A stretch of 41,623 bases of DNA from Tissierella creatinophila DSM 6911 (GTDB taxonomy: Bacteria > Bacillota > Clostridia > Tissierellales > Tissierellaceae): contig NZ_LTDM01000014.1 in NCBI RefSeq assembly GCF_001940565.1, positions 1 through 41,623 of the forward strand, written 5' to 3'. A program made the translations under genes and the position numbers. The notes beneath the pieces were generated by a model. That model made no database searches and was not told where the DNA came from. It saw only the letters and a program-made list of their open reading frames with translations. This document shows, in pieces, positions 21,938-31,501 of this stretch. Positions within the stretch are counted from its first letter, which is position 1. Each line of letters starts with the position of its first letter.

Positions 21938-23416
21938 TTACCTCCAATAGATTTCAGTTAAGTCCCTGATTTTTTTCGATAAGCTTTCTGTTAAGTCTTC
22001 TTTCTTTAGTCTCCAAGTCCAATTTTCTCCTATTGTAGATGGCAAATTCATTCTAGAGGTTTCACCAAGTGCTAAAAAATCCTGCATAGGGGCAATAGCA
22101 AGGTTTGCACATGAACTCCAAATTCCTCTTATCATTCCCCAGTTTAAACCTTCATCATGGTTTAGTTTTAAATATTCTATAGCATAGTTTAATTCATCTT
22201 TAGATACATTTTCAAACCAACTCATAATAGGAAGATTGTCATGTGTTCCGGTATAAACTACCATATTTTTATTATATAGATGTGGCATGTGTTCACTTTC
22301 ATTTGTTTTATCAAATGCAAATTGAATTACTTTCATACTTGGAAATCCTGTATTTTTTACAAGTTCTCTTACAGCATCTGAGATAACTCCTAAATCTTCT
22401 ACAATTATATCTAGCTCTCCAAGTTCTTCTTTTATCTTATTAAATAATTTTATTCCTGGTCCTTTTGACCATCTACCTCTTGTTGCATCTTCATCTCCAT
22501 ATTGAACTTCCCAAAATGATTCAAATCCTATAAAATGATCTATTCTTAAAGTGTCAAATAGCTTAAAACTATATTCTATTCTCTTAATCCACCATTTATA
22601 GTCTTCTTTCTCCATAACATCCCATTTATAAATTGGATTACCCCAAAGCTGACCTTTCGCCGAAAAGGCATCAGGAGGACACCCTGATACTGTTATAGGT
22701 CTAAAACTATCATCTAAATTAAATAGTTTAGGATTACTCCAAACATCTGCACTGTCTATTGCTATATATATAGGCAGATCTCCTATTATACTTATTCCTT
22801 TATTGTTTGCATATTCTTTTAATCTTTTCCATTGTTTTGAAAATAAATATTGAGTAAATACCCAAAAGAAAATTTCTTCATTATTTTCTCTTTCAAATTG
22901 TAAAACATCTGGTGAATTATATTCTTGATATTTTTTATCCCATTCTAGCCAAGACTTATTATTATGCTTACCCTTAATCGTCATAAATAATGCAAAATCC
23001 CTAATCCAATCATAATTTTCTTCATAGAAATATTTTAAGTCATTATATATTGTATGTTTAGCTTCTTTATATGATTTTTTTAATATATACATTTTATTTC
23101 TATAAAGAAGTCCATAATCTACTTTTATAGGGTTATTTCCAAAAAAAAGTGTATCTAATTCATTTTCTTTTATATATCCGCTATTTATAAGTTCATTTAT
23201 ATCTATAAAATAAGGGTTCCCTGCAAAAGCCGAAAAAGATTGATATGGAGAATCTCCAAATGATGTAATCCCAAGAGGTAAGATTTGCCAGTTTTTTTGT
23301 TTAGCATCCCATAAAAAATCAACAAATTTATAAGCTTCTTCACCAAAATCACCAATTCCAAATTTTCCAGGTAAAGAAGATATATGTAATAGTATTCCAC
23401 TAGATCTATCTTTCAT
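21938..23416 (-). CDS. malQ: 4-alpha-glucanotransferase
   Basis: This 492-residue GH77 amylomaltase transfers maltosyl and longer units between maltodextrins in the cytoplasm, feeding the phosphorylase encoded next. Conserved parts are RSSGILLHISSLPGKFGIGDFG at the start, IGDLPIYIAIDSADVW, GCPPDAFSAKGQLWGNPIY, the nucleophile region LRIDHFIGFESFW (Asp), the acid/base region VEDLGVI (Glu) and YTGTHDNLPIMSW. The start is taken at 23416, 8 bases after GGGGG; a GTG at 23431 would overlap the site. It follows the fumarase beta gene by 37 bases. Confidence 0.93.
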   Translation of the reverse strand: MKDRSSGILLHISSLPGKFGIGDFGEEAYKFVDFLWDAKQKNWQILPLGITSFGDSPYQSFSAFAGNPYFIDINELINSGYIKENELDTLFFGNNPIKVDYGLLYRNKMYILKKSYKEAKHTIYNDLKYFYEENYDWIRDFALFMTIKGKHNNKSWLEWDKKYQEYNSPDVLQFERENNEEIFFWVFTQYLFSKQWKRLKEYANNKGISIIGDLPIYIAIDSADVWSNPKLFNLDDSFRPITVSGCPPDAFSAKGQLWGNPIYKWDVMEKEDYKWWIKRIEYSFKLFDTLRIDHFIGFESFWEVQYGDEDATRGRWSKGPGIKLFNKIKEELGELDIIVEDLGVISDAVRELVKNTGFPSMKVIQFAFDKTNESEHMPHLYNKNMVVYTGTHDNLPIMSWFENVSKDELNYAIEYLKLNHDEGLNWGMIRGIWSSCANLAIAPMQDFLALGETSRMNLPSTIGENWTWRLKKEDLTESLSKKIRDLTEIYWR

Positions 23417-23453
23417 ATTCATAACCCCCACTATATTTTAAAAGTTTATGCAA

Positions 23454-24023
23454 TTACTTGCATTGTCTCTTTGCCCATTCTAAGTATTCTTTCCTACCTT
23501 TCATGTAAAGATCGTCCCCCTTAGAATCATTTATAACTGTAACTGGAAAATCTACTACATATAATTTTCTTATAGCTTCCGCTCCTAAATCTTCATAAGC
23601 TATAATTTCAGCAGATTTTATAGATTTTTTAATTAAAGCTGCGGCTCCTCCTATTGCGGCAAAATAGATAGCACCATTTTCTACAATTTTATCTTTTACC
23701 TCTTGACTCCTTTTACCTTTGCCAATCATACCTTTAAGTCCTGCTTTTAAAAGTTGTGGAGTGTACATATCCATTCTATAGCTTGTAGTAGGTCCTGCAG
23801 AACCTATCGGATCCTTCCCTCTTGCAGGAGATGGTCCTACATAATATATAATAGCTCCTTTAATATTAAATGGTAACTCTTTTCCTTCTTCTAGTAATCT
23901 AACAAGTCTAGCATGAGCTGCATCTCTGGCAGTATATATATATCCACTGATATATACATCATCACCAACTTTTAAATCTTTTAAGTCTTCTGAGTTTATC
24001 GGTGTGTTGAGCGTTTTTTTCAT
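23454..24023 (-). CDS. fumB: fumarate hydratase beta subunit (class I, C-terminal part)
   Basis: This 189-residue protein is the beta (C-terminal) half of a two-subunit, oxygen-sensitive Fe-S fumarase, or of a closely related tartrate dehydratase. Conserved parts are LKVGDDVYISGYIYTARDAAH, YYVGPSPARG, IGSAGPTTSYRMD and the AIGGAAAL loop. With the alpha subunit encoded just upstream, it should interconvert fumarate and malate. Split fumarase subunits are typical of Clostridia and archaea. The two genes are 14 bases apart. Confidence 0.9.
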   Translation of the reverse strand: MKKTLNTPINSEDLKDLKVGDDVYISGYIYTARDAAHARLVRLLEEGKELPFNIKGAIIYYVGPSPARGKDPIGSAGPTTSYRMDMYTPQLLKAGLKGMIGKGKRSQEVKDKIVENGAIYFAAIGGAAALIKKSIKSAEIIAYEDLGAEAIRKLYVVDFPVTVINDSKGDDLYMKGRKEYLEWAKRQCK

Positions 24024-24037
24024 CTTTTTCTATCCTC

Positions 24038-24880
24038 CTAAAGAATAACTTGCTTATGTCTAGTTGCATGGCAACTTATATTTACTGCTACTGGAAGACC
24101 TGCTATATGAGTTGGGAAAGTTTCTATATTTACCTTTAAGGCAGTAGTTTTACCTCCAAACCCCTGAGGTCCTATTCCTAAGTCATTTATTTCTTTGAGT
24201 AATTGTTTTTCTAGATTCTCATAAAAAGAATCAGATGAGTACTGATCTACATTTCTCATTAAAGATTTTTTAGCTAATAGTGCTGCCTTTTCAAAAGTTC
24301 CACCTATACCTACTCCTACAATTATAGGTGGACAAGGATTTGGTCCTGCAAGGCTTACTGTTTCAAGTACAAAGTCCTTTACTCCATCTATACCCTCAGT
24401 TGGTTTTAACATTTTTATTCTAGACATATTCTCTGAACCAAATCCTTTTGGCGAAATTATAATACTCATTTTATCTCCTGGGACTATATTATAATGGATC
24501 ACAGCTGGAGTATTATCTTTTGTATTTACTCTATCTAATGGATCTTTTACTATTGATTTTCTTAAATACCCTTCTTCATAGCCTTGTCTTACTCCTTCAT
24601 TTACGGCATCTTCTATAGAGCCATTTATTACGTGAATATCTTGACCTATCTCTACAAATGCTACAACCATACCTGTATCTTGACACATAGGAACTTCCGT
24701 GTCTTTAGCGATTTTAGCATTTTCTATAATCTTACCTAAAGTGTTAGATGCAAGTTCCCATTTTTCATCTTTCTTAGACCTTTTTAATGATTCTAATACA
24801 TCTTCTGGTAAAAAGAAGTTTGCTTCCATTACTAGTCTTTTTACTTCTTTTGTTATTAAATCTGCATGAATTTCTCTCAT
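24038..24880 (-). CDS. fumA: fumarate hydratase alpha subunit (class I, N-terminal part)
   Basis: This 280-residue protein is the Fe-S cluster-bearing alpha subunit. Three Cys ligands are visible in PMCQDTG, GPNPCPP and NISCHATRH, as expected for a [4Fe-4S] cluster. GPQGFGGKTTAL near the end is also conserved. The start at 24880 (MREIHADL) is favoured because AAAGGA lies 8 bases ahead; an ATG three codons earlier would touch the site. A terminator hairpin 30-65 bases upstream separates the gene from lplA. Tartrate dehydratase is the alternative substrate assignment. Confidence 0.9.
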   Translation of the reverse strand: MREIHADLITKEVKRLVMEANFFLPEDVLESLKRSKKDEKWELASNTLGKIIENAKIAKDTEVPMCQDTGMVVAFVEIGQDIHVINGSIEDAVNEGVRQGYEEGYLRKSIVKDPLDRVNTKDNTPAVIHYNIVPGDKMSIIISPKGFGSENMSRIKMLKPTEGIDGVKDFVLETVSLAGPNPCPPIIVGVGIGGTFEKAALLAKKSLMRNVDQYSSDSFYENLEKQLLKEINDLGIGPQGFGGKTTALKVNIETFPTHIAGLPVAVNISCHATRHKQVIL

Positions 24881-24913
24881 TTCAACCATCCTTTATATTT
24901 AAATACCTAAATT

Positions 24914-24949
24914 ATTAAATATACCGCCTTTTGAGGCGGTATATTTAAT
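24914..24949. terminator. terminator between lplA and the fumarase genes
   Basis: A perfect 16-bp stem (24914-24929 with 24934-24949) with loop TTTG. It lies 64 bases behind the lplA stop and just ahead of the fumarase alpha gene. U-rich runs exist on both sides. Confidence 0.8.
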
Positions 24950-25012
24950 TTTAAGATTTCTATTTTCTTTTATTTGCTAATGATTTATCTATAATTGCAA
25001 TTTTGCCTAATT

Positions 25013-26008
25013 TTATATTCCAAATATCAATTCTTTGAATTCATCTTTTTCTATATCACCAAAATATTGTTTTAATTCTTTTTCATCTAATAAAGATAAT
25101 ATACTTTCTTCATTGTAGCTTTTACCAGTTAGAGTTTCTTCTAATTTTTCTACATTTGCAGAGCCAAAGAAATCTCCATAGAATTTACAATTATCTATTA
25201 TTCCATTCTTTATATGAAGTCTTACTTCTATACCACCAAATGGAAACTTTTTATAGTTTTTATAGTTAAATTGTGGAGAATATCCGTAATTCCATTCCCA
25301 TGTAGCATATTTTTCATTGAATAGTTTATCTATTTCTGCATTTTCTTTTTCACTTAATTCATATTTTACTGGCTCTTCTCCTTCAAACTCAAATATATAT
25401 TTAAGAAGTACTTCTCTAAAGCTCTCCATAGTAGTATCTTTACTTAAAAATGGTTTTATATTTGTTACCCTGCTCCTAACAGATTTTATACCTTTTGAAA
25501 CTATTTTATCTTGATTTACATTTAAAGCTTTAGATAATACATCAAGTTCTGTATCAAATAAAAGTGTTCCATGATTTAATGCTCTATTTCTCCATATAGA
25601 CTGAGCTATTCCAGAAAACTTTTTTCCATCTATTGTCATATCATTTCTACCTGATAATTCGCATTTTATATTTAGTCTCTCTAAAGCATTTAATATAGGG
25701 ATGTTATATCTTTTAAAATCTATCTTCTTATTTTCCCCAGTATTTTTTATAATTGAGAAGTTTAGATTTCCAAGATCATGATATACTGCTCCACCTCCTG
25801 TAATCCTTCTAACTACTTTTATATTGTTTTCTTTTACATATTCTATGTTTACCTCTTCTAGAGTATTTTGGTTTTTCCCTACTATTATAGCTGGTTCATT
25901 TATCCAAAGTATAACATAATCTTCATCTTCTGGTAAATATTTAAAACAATATTCTTCAAATGCTAAATTATAGCTTGGATCATTAGAAAAATTTTCTATA
26001 TATTTCAT
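25013..26008 (-). CDS. lplA: lipoate-protein ligase
   Basis: This 331-residue enzyme activates lipoate with ATP and attaches it to lysine of lipoyl domains in E2 or GcvH proteins. It carries the family core RRITGGGAVYHDLGNLNFS (about 67-85) and GKKFSGIAQS with the lysine that contacts lipoyl-AMP. A C-terminal accessory domain is present (length about 330, as for full LplA). No lipoylated partner gene is in the window. GGGGGAAATA precedes the ATG. It is a single-gene unit bordered by terminators. Confidence 0.93.
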   Translation of the reverse strand: MKYIENFSNDPSYNLAFEEYCFKYLPEDEDYVILWINEPAIIVGKNQNTLEEVNIEYVKENNIKVVRRITGGGAVYHDLGNLNFSIIKNTGENKKIDFKRYNIPILNALERLNIKCELSGRNDMTIDGKKFSGIAQSIWRNRALNHGTLLFDTELDVLSKALNVNQDKIVSKGIKSVRSRVTNIKPFLSKDTTMESFREVLLKYIFEFEGEEPVKYELSEKENAEIDKLFNEKYATWEWNYGYSPQFNYKNYKKFPFGGIEVRLHIKNGIIDNCKFYGDFFGSANVEKLEETLTGKSYNEESILSLLDEKELKQYFGDIEKDEFKELIFGI

Positions 26009-26123
26009 TATTTTCCCCCTAAAATTTATGTTTTTTCTTTTATTATAGTATATAAAAAATAACTTTACACTAAGTAAATATACCCTTTTAAGTATTAACT
26101 ATTCAAGACCACATTATAATAAA

Positions 26124-26177
26124 AAAGATATCTATGGATTAAATCTCTTTTTTAAAGATTTATCTATAGATATCTTT
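26124..26177 (-). terminator. terminator of the polyamine transport operon
   Basis: AAAGATATCTAT (26124-26135) pairs with ATAGATATCTTT (26166-26177), and the stem continues inward with GGAT/ATCT and AAATCT/AGATTT around one bulge, about 22 pairs in all. It lies 28 bases behind potD. Confidence 0.75.
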
Positions 26178-26204
26178 ATATAAATTTAGCTTATTCTAAA
26201 AATT

Positions 26205-27248
26205 TTACTCTTCACTCATAATGTCAGTCCATATTCTATCATATTCAGCTATTATATCAGTTGGGTCTTTAAATATTTCTACATTTTTTATCATATCATC
26301 TGTAGGATAAGCAACCAAGCTATTTTTTATGTCCTCTGGCAGAAGTTCTCTTGCCGCGGATATTGGTGTAGAGTATCCTATATAATCTGCGTTTTTAGCT
26401 GATATTTCTGGTCTTAACATAAAATTTATAAACTTTTCTGCAAGCTCTTTATTCTCAGCAGACTTTGGTATAACCATAGCATCAAACCATAAGTTTGTTC
26501 CTTCTTCAGGTATAACATATTCAAGATTTGGGTTTTGTCTTATCATCGTTACAGCATCTCCTGACCATACTACACCAACCCCTGCATTTTCTCCTACTAT
26601 TTCTCCTTTAATTTCATCACCAAGATAAGAATAAACCAAAGGTTTTTGTTTTATTAGTTCTGCTTTAGCTTCTTCTAATTCTCCCATATCTCTTGTATTC
26701 ATAGAATATCCTAATTTTTTTAAAGCAACAGCCAGAGTATCCCTTTGACTCTTTAGCATTATTATTTCATCTTTGTATTTTTCATCCCATAAATCTGCCC
26801 ATTTAGTAAGAGGATCTACCATTGTCTTATTGTATATTATTCCAACAGTTCCCCACATATAAGGAGCGGAATATTCATTGGCTGGATCATAGTCTAGATT
26901 TATAAATCTATCATCTATTTTGTCCATATTTGGAATATTATATTTATCTAATTTTACTAATAAATCTTCTTTTATCATTCTTTCTATCATGTAGTCTGAA
27001 GGAAAGATTACATCATAACTGCTTCCACCTTGCTTCACCTTTACATAAAGATCTTCATTAGTCCCAAAGTCCTCATACCTAACCTTAACATCAAATTCCT
27101 CTTCGAATTCTTTTAAAACTTCTTTATCAATATAATCCCCCCAGTTATAGACATTTAGTGTAGGCTTTTTTTCTCCACAAGCTGTTAATACGGTAAGAGA
27201 AAGTATAGTTATAACTAATAAAATTATCATCTTTTTATTTTTCATCAT
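26205..27248 (-). CDS. potD: spermidine/putrescine-binding lipoprotein
   Basis: This 347-residue lipoprotein has signal peptide and lipobox LTAC (Cys about 24), then the PotD/PotF opening LNVYNWGDYIDKEVLKEFEEE. Later parts GGSSYDVIFPSDYMIERM, GVGVVWSGDAVTM and LWFDAMVIPKSAENKELAEKF are typical. It captures polyamines outside the membrane and delivers them to PotBC. It is the last gene of the operon, starting at the base next to the potC stop with GGAGGT inside potC. Confidence 0.92.
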   Translation of the reverse strand: MMKNKKMIILLVITILSLTVLTACGEKKPTLNVYNWGDYIDKEVLKEFEEEFDVKVRYEDFGTNEDLYVKVKQGGSSYDVIFPSDYMIERMIKEDLLVKLDKYNIPNMDKIDDRFINLDYDPANEYSAPYMWGTVGIIYNKTMVDPLTKWADLWDEKYKDEIIMLKSQRDTLAVALKKLGYSMNTRDMGELEEAKAELIKQKPLVYSYLGDEIKGEIVGENAGVGVVWSGDAVTMIRQNPNLEYVIPEEGTNLWFDAMVIPKSAENKELAEKFINFMLRPEISAKNADYIGYSTPISAARELLPEDIKNSLVAYPTDDMIKNVEIFKDPTDIIAEYDRIWTDIMSEE

Positions 27249-28034
27249 TTAATTACCTCCTATTTTTAGATCTTCATCTGATCTTTTATTTATTACAAGT
27301 AGTAGTACAAGTAAAACTACAAACATTAGTGTAGATAAAGCATTTATTATAGGGTTTATGCCCTTTCTTGTCATGGAATATATAGTAATACTTAAATTTG
27401 ATATACCATGTCCTGTATTAAAAAAGCTAATTACAAAATCATCTATAGAAAGTGTAAAAGCTAGTAGCATTCCTGTAATGATTCCGGGAAATATTTCAGG
27501 GATTATTACTTTTCTTAAAGCATAAAACGGTGTAGCTCCAAGATCCATTGCAGCTTCTGCTAAATTTACATTCATTTGCTTTAATTTAGGTAGTACTGAA
27601 AGAATTACATATGGAATTGAAAAAACTATGTGTGATAGAAGCATAGTAATAAAACCAAATTCTACTTTAACAAATCTAAATAAAGCCATAAGGGATATAG
27701 CAGTTACTATATCTGGATTTAATACAGGTATATAGTTTAGATTTAAAATTATATTTCTATTAAATCCCTTTATGCCATGAATACCAATTGCAGCAAATGT
27801 TCCTATAATGGTAGAAATAACTGATGAAAGGATTGCTATTAATATAGTTATATAAAGTGCTCTTAAGATTTCAGCATCTTTAAAAAGATCAATATACCAT
27901 CTCAGTGTGAATCCAGACCATACACCTTGAAGTTTAGAATCATTAAAAGAAAATGCGATTAGGACTACTATAGGAATATATAAAAAAGCAAACATTAAAA
28001 ATAAATATATTTTTTTTGAAATTTTACTTACCAT
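27249..28034 (-). CDS. potC: spermidine/putrescine ABC permease PotC
   Basis: This 261-residue membrane permease has about six hydrophobic spans and the ATPase-contact loop EAAMDLGATPFYALRKVIIPEIFPG (about 157-181). It opens with IYLFLMFAFLYIPIVVLIAFSFN, as in PotC. It pairs with PotB to form the channel. It overlaps potB by 7 bases and abuts potD, so the operon is tightly coupled. Confidence 0.92.
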   Translation of the reverse strand: MVSKISKKIYLFLMFAFLYIPIVVLIAFSFNDSKLQGVWSGFTLRWYIDLFKDAEILRALYITILIAILSSVISTIIGTFAAIGIHGIKGFNRNIILNLNYIPVLNPDIVTAISLMALFRFVKVEFGFITMLLSHIVFSIPYVILSVLPKLKQMNVNLAEAAMDLGATPFYALRKVIIPEIFPGIITGMLLAFTLSIDDFVISFFNTGHGISNLSITIYSMTRKGINPIINALSTLMFVVLLVLLLVINKRSDEDLKIGGN

Positions 28035-28867
28035 AGCCCTCCACCTCCTCCTTCTTTTTCTTTATCGATTTTTGAAGTAAATGCCATAGTTATAAGGATG
28101 AAAATCATAAGAACAATCGAAAGTGCTGACCCAAAATGCCAATCTCCAGTAACTCTAAATTGTTGTTCTATTACATTTCCTATAAGGCTATATTTTCCTC
28201 CTCCAAGTAAGTCTGAAATCACAAATGTACTTACCGCAGGAATAAATACCATAGTTATCCCTGTTATAACTCCAGGAAGACTTAGTGGAAATATAACTTT
28301 TCTAAATATAGTGATACTGTTTGCCCCTAAATCTTCCGCTGCTTCTATCAAGTTTTTTTCTATCTTTGTAAGAACTGAATATATGGGAAGAACCATAAAT
28401 GGTAAAAAGTTATATACCATACCAAGTAATATAGCTTTGTTATTATACATCAAGTTTAAAGGTGAAACTCCTATTTTAGCCAGTATGTTATTTATAAATC
28501 CATTTCTTCCAAGAAGAGTAAGCCATGCATAAGTTCTTAGAAGAAAGTTCATCCACATTGGAATTACAAGCATGAGTATCATTATATTTTGTCTTTTAGA
28601 CTTTTCTTTAGATATTATATAAGCTAAAGGATAACCTACTATTAAAGAAATTATAGTAGATAAAAGTGCTAAATTAACAGATCTCGTAAGAACTTTTAAA
28701 TATGTGGGAGTAAAAAAACGTTTAAAATTATTAAGACTAAAAGTAAAATCTAAAAAACTTTGGCTATCTCCACTTGTAAATGCAAAATAAACAATTAAAA
28801 GTAAAGGCATGAGTATAAAGACCATCATCCAAACAATATATGGATAGGCTGCTCTTTTTAATTTCAT
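28028..28867 (-). CDS. potB: spermidine/putrescine ABC permease PotB
   Basis: This 279-residue permease has about six spans and the coupling loop [25 protein letters not shown]. The N-terminal [15 protein letters not shown] is typical of PotB. Its C-terminus is Gly-rich (KEGGGGGLW), partly because it encodes the ribosome site of potC. It overlaps potA by 4 bases (ATGA). Confidence 0.92.
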   Translation of the reverse strand: MKLKRAAYPYIVWMMVFILMPLLLIVYFAFTSGDSQSFLDFTFSLNNFKRFFTPTYLKVLTRSVNLALLSTIISLIVGYPLAYIISKEKSKRQNIMILMLVIPMWMNFLLRTYAWLTLLGRNGFINNILAKIGVSPLNLMYNNKAILLGMVYNFLPFMVLPIYSVLTKIEKNLIEAAEDLGANSITIFRKVIFPLSLPGVITGITMVFIPAVSTFVISDLLGGGKYSLIGNVIEQQFRVTGDWHFGSALSIVLMIFILITMAFTSKIDKEKEGGGGGLW

Positions 28868-29904
28868 AGATTTTTCACCTTCCTCATAACATGAATATTT
28901 TCAGGAGTTACATTCATTCCTATATGGGTTCCTTCAGGTTTCATAATAGTACTATGAATCATCCAATCAAAACCTTTTGACTTAACTATCATTTCATAGT
29001 GTACCCCTTTAAATGTTACTGATTCTACAACACCTTCCCATTTCCCATCTTCTGCTTTCACTATTTCTATATCTTCAGGTCTTATAACCACATCTACTTC
29101 TTCACATCTCTCAAATCCCTTATCTACACATTCAAAAACTCTCTCTCCAAATTCAACTAAAAAGTCCTCTTTCATTACCGCATCTATAATATTACTTTCT
29201 CCTATAAATTTAGCTACAAATGCATTTTTAGGCTCATTGTATATATCCACAGGTGTTCCTATCTGTTGAATCTTTCCCTTGTCCATAACTGCTATTGTAT
29301 CTGACATTGTTAGTGCTTCTTCTTGGTCATGAGTTACATAGATAAATGTTATACCCAATCTTTGTTGCATATTTTTAAGTTCAGTTTGCATTTCTTTTCT
29401 AAGTTTTAAATCAAGTGCTCCTAGTGGTTCATCTAAGAGCAGGACTTCGGGTTCATTTACAAGTGCTCTTGCTATTGCTATTCTTTGCTGTTGACCTCCA
29501 CTTAATGATTCTATTGACCTATTTTCAAACCCCTCTAAGTTTACAAGTCTTAACATTTCTTTTACTTTCTTATCTATTTTCTCTTTACTCATCTTTTTAA
29601 TCTTTAATCCAAAAGCTATATTCTCTGATATATTCATATGAGGGAAAAGTGCATACTTTTGAAAAACTGTATTTATTTGTCTTTTATAAGCTGGAAGTTT
29701 AGTAATATCTTTTCCATCAAATATTACTTGCCCACTAGAGGGTTCTTCAAATCCCCCAATAATTCTAAGTGTAGTAGTTTTACCGCAACCACTAGGACCT
29801 AATAATGTTAAAAATTCATTCTTCCTAATATATAAATTTATATTATCAAGTACTGTTACTCCACCATATTCTTTTGATACATTTTTTAAATCTATTATGT
29901 TCAT
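28864..29904 (-). CDS. potA: spermidine/putrescine ABC ATPase
   Basis: This ATPase of about 346 residues powers polyamine import. Walker [10 protein letters not shown] (about 38-46), the Q-loop FQKYALFPH, signature [15 protein letters not shown] and Walker [13 protein letters not shown] are all present, and the final 110 residues form the TOBE-like regulatory domain. Two adjacent ATG codons follow GGAGG. I favour the second (29904) by spacing, but 29907 is possible. Confidence 0.93.
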   Translation of the reverse strand: MNIIDLKNVSKEYGGVTVLDNINLYIRKNEFLTLLGPSGCGKTTTLRIIGGFEEPSSGQVIFDGKDITKLPAYKRQINTVFQKYALFPHMNISENIAFGLKIKKMSKEKIDKKVKEMLRLVNLEGFENRSIESLSGGQQQRIAIARALVNEPEVLLLDEPLGALDLKLRKEMQTELKNMQQRLGITFIYVTHDQEEALTMSDTIAVMDKGKIQQIGTPVDIYNEPKNAFVAKFIGESNIIDAVMKEDFLVEFGERVFECVDKGFERCEEVDVVIRPEDIEIVKAEDGKWEGVVESVTFKGVHYEMIVKSKGFDWMIHSTIMKPEGTHIGMNVTPENIHVMRKVKNL

Positions 29905-29919
29905 CATTTTCCTCCTTTT

Positions 29920-30459
29920 TTAAAAACTAGGTGGCGTACTCACCCAGATTATTTTTGCTCTACCTTTTCCAGCATTTGAAATATAATGATTTGAATTTGC
30001 CTTAAAGTAAAATGATTCATCTTTTTTTAACTTATATTTATCTTTACCTATATGTAGATAAACAATTCCATTTAATACATACCCAAATTCTTCTCCTTCA
30101 TGAGGGAAATCTTCTTTTGTCTTTCCCCCTATTTCTAATTCTATTAAAATTGGCTCCATCATATTTTTTTGGGCATTTGGAATTATCCATTTTAATATAT
30201 ACTTTAGATCTTCATTTTCACTTTCAAATACATCTTCTTTTGTAAATACAATTTTTTCATCAATATTTTCATTAAAAAAATCTTTAAGATTTGTTCCAAG
30301 GCTCTCTAATATATCTACAAAGGTAGCAATTGACGGAGAAGTTAAGTCTCTTTCAACTTGTGAAATAAAACCCTTTGTTAATTCACATCTATCTGCCAGT
30401 TCTTCTTGAGTTAGATCGTTTTTTATTCGAAGTCTTTTGATTTTATCTCCTATATTCAT
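29920..30459 (-). CDS. XRE-cupin regulator of the polyamine operon (PuuR-like)
   Basis: This 179-residue regulator has an N-terminal helix-turn-helix (DLTQEELADRCELTKGFISQVE, about 16-37) and a C-terminal cupin barrel (HEGEEFGYVLNGIVYLHIG). This two-domain form is the PuuR/polyamine-responsive type found at the head of Firmicute pot operons. It is the first gene of puuR-potABCD, 15 bases ahead of potA, and probably represses its own promoter, where a dyad lies just behind the transcription start. Confidence 0.88.
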   Translation of the reverse strand: MNIGDKIKRLRIKNDLTQEELADRCELTKGFISQVERDLTSPSIATFVDILESLGTNLKDFFNENIDEKIVFTKEDVFESENEDLKYILKWIIPNAQKNMMEPILIELEIGGKTKEDFPHEGEEFGYVLNGIVYLHIGKDKYKLKKDESFYFKANSNHYISNAGKGRAKIIWVSTPPSF

Positions 30460-30501
30460 CTTAAACCACCTTTCTATAATTAGGCATATATTAAACTATT
30501 T

Positions 30502-30518
30502 GTTTATTATTACTAAAC
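30502..30518. promoter_or_regulatory. possible operator of the polyamine operon
   Basis: GTTTA-N7-TAAAC (30502-30518), a 17-bp imperfect dyad located about 10-26 bases after the expected transcription start of the operon. The regulator encoded first in the operon is the natural candidate to bind it. Confidence 0.45.
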
Positions 30519-30534
30519 TTTTCTCCAATTATTT

Positions 30535-30563
30535 ATTATAAAGAGATTTGCATTTATTGTCAA
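30535..30563 (-). promoter_or_regulatory. consensus promoter of the polyamine operon
   Basis: On the minus strand: TTGACA (30558-30563), exactly 17 bases, TATAAT (30535-30540). Both hexamers match the vegetative consensus perfectly, so regulation must come from a repressor. Confidence 0.9.
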
Positions 30564-30606
30564 TAGATTTTATAAAGAAAGCTTCTATTATAATAACAAA
30601 TATAAA

Positions 30607-30648
30607 AAGAATCCATAGAGATTTTAATTTCCATCTCTATAGATTCTT
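30607..30648 (-). terminator. terminator behind lemA and the TPM gene
   Basis: A 16-bp stem (30607-30622 with 30633-30648), complete on the minus strand thanks to one G-U pair, followed there by a T-rich run (TTCTTTTTATATTT). It lies 35 bases behind the TPM-domain gene. Confidence 0.8.
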
Positions 30649-30683
30649 CTTGTATTAGTCTTGATTTTTTAGGAATTAGAATT

Positions 30684-31490
30684 TTACCAGCTACCGCCAG
30701 CTCCTCCACCTCCAGATCGACCTCCGCCACCTGATGAGCCGCCGCTACTTCCTCCTCCGAAGCCTCCACCCCCGCCAAATCCACCGGGACCTCCACGACC
30801 ACTAAAAAAAGCTCTTAAAATACTAGCTATAAGCATGCCTCTAAAAAATCTAAAGTCAATAAATCCAAATATAAGTAAAAATATCATAATAGGAAATATT
30901 GAAATTTTTCTTCCACTTTGTACGGGATAATAGTCATCATTAAATCCATTCTTATCTAAGACAATATCGTAATCTTTTTCTATATACTCTATTATACTAT
31001 TAAAACCAAGGGCTATACCCTCATTGTAATCATCATTTTTAAATGATGGAATCATGTCTCTTTCGATGATGGTCTTTGTTCTTCCAGCAGGAAGAGCCCC
31101 TTCTAATCCATAGCCTGTTTCTATCCAGATTTTATTTTCATTAGGTGCTATTAGTATGAGAATACCATTATCATACTCTTTGCTTCCTATTTTCCATTTT
31201 TCATAGAGAGAAGTTGCATATGTGTTTATATCCAAATCTTGTAGTGAATCCACCACTGCAACAACTACTTGTGCTCCTGTCTTTTCATTGAGTTCTTTGT
31301 TTACATCTATTATATAGTTTTCTACATCTGAATTTATTATGCTAGATTCATCATATACGTAAAACTCGAAACTAGGATCTGGAAGAGTAGGTTTAGCATT
31401 TACAATATTTGTATTTAAAGATATATTTAAAAGAATTAAAAGAATAAAACTAAGAATAAATATAGATTTGTTTTGTTTATTCTTAATCAT
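30684..31490 (-). CDS. TPM-domain membrane protein with Gly-rich tail (YgcG-like)
   Basis: This 268-residue protein has a signal peptide (residues about 8-32), an extracytoplasmic TPM domain (YVYDESSIINSDVENYI, TGAQVVVAVVDSL, GNGILILIAPNENK-like strands, and WIETGYGLEGALP), one membrane span near residue 200, and a tail made almost only of Gly and Ser ending GGSW. TPM domains occur with LemA genes, as here, and are linked to membrane-protein quality control or phosphatase-like activity; the exact role is unknown. It follows lemA by 11 bases. Confidence 0.88.
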   Translation of the reverse strand: MIKNKQNKSIFILSFILLILLNISLNTNIVNAKPTLPDPSFEFYVYDESSIINSDVENYIIDVNKELNEKTGAQVVVAVVDSLQDLDINTYATSLYEKWKIGSKEYDNGILILIAPNENKIWIETGYGLEGALPAGRTKTIIERDMIPSFKNDDYNEGIALGFNSIIEYIEKDYDIVLDKNGFNDDYYPVQSGRKISIFPIMIFLLIFGFIDFRFFRGMLIASILRAFFSGRGGPGGFGGGGGFGGGSSGGSSGGGGRSGGGGAGGSW

Positions 31491-31501
31491 ATAAACACTC
31501 C

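Noticed and set aside
28098-28532. 144-codon plus-strand open frame
   Set aside because: It lies wholly inside potB on the other strand and has no ribosome site or family match.
30560-30802. 80-codon minus-strand frame rich in Val, Ala and Glu
   Set aside because: It is another frame of the Gly/Ser repeat coding region at the end of the TPM-domain gene.
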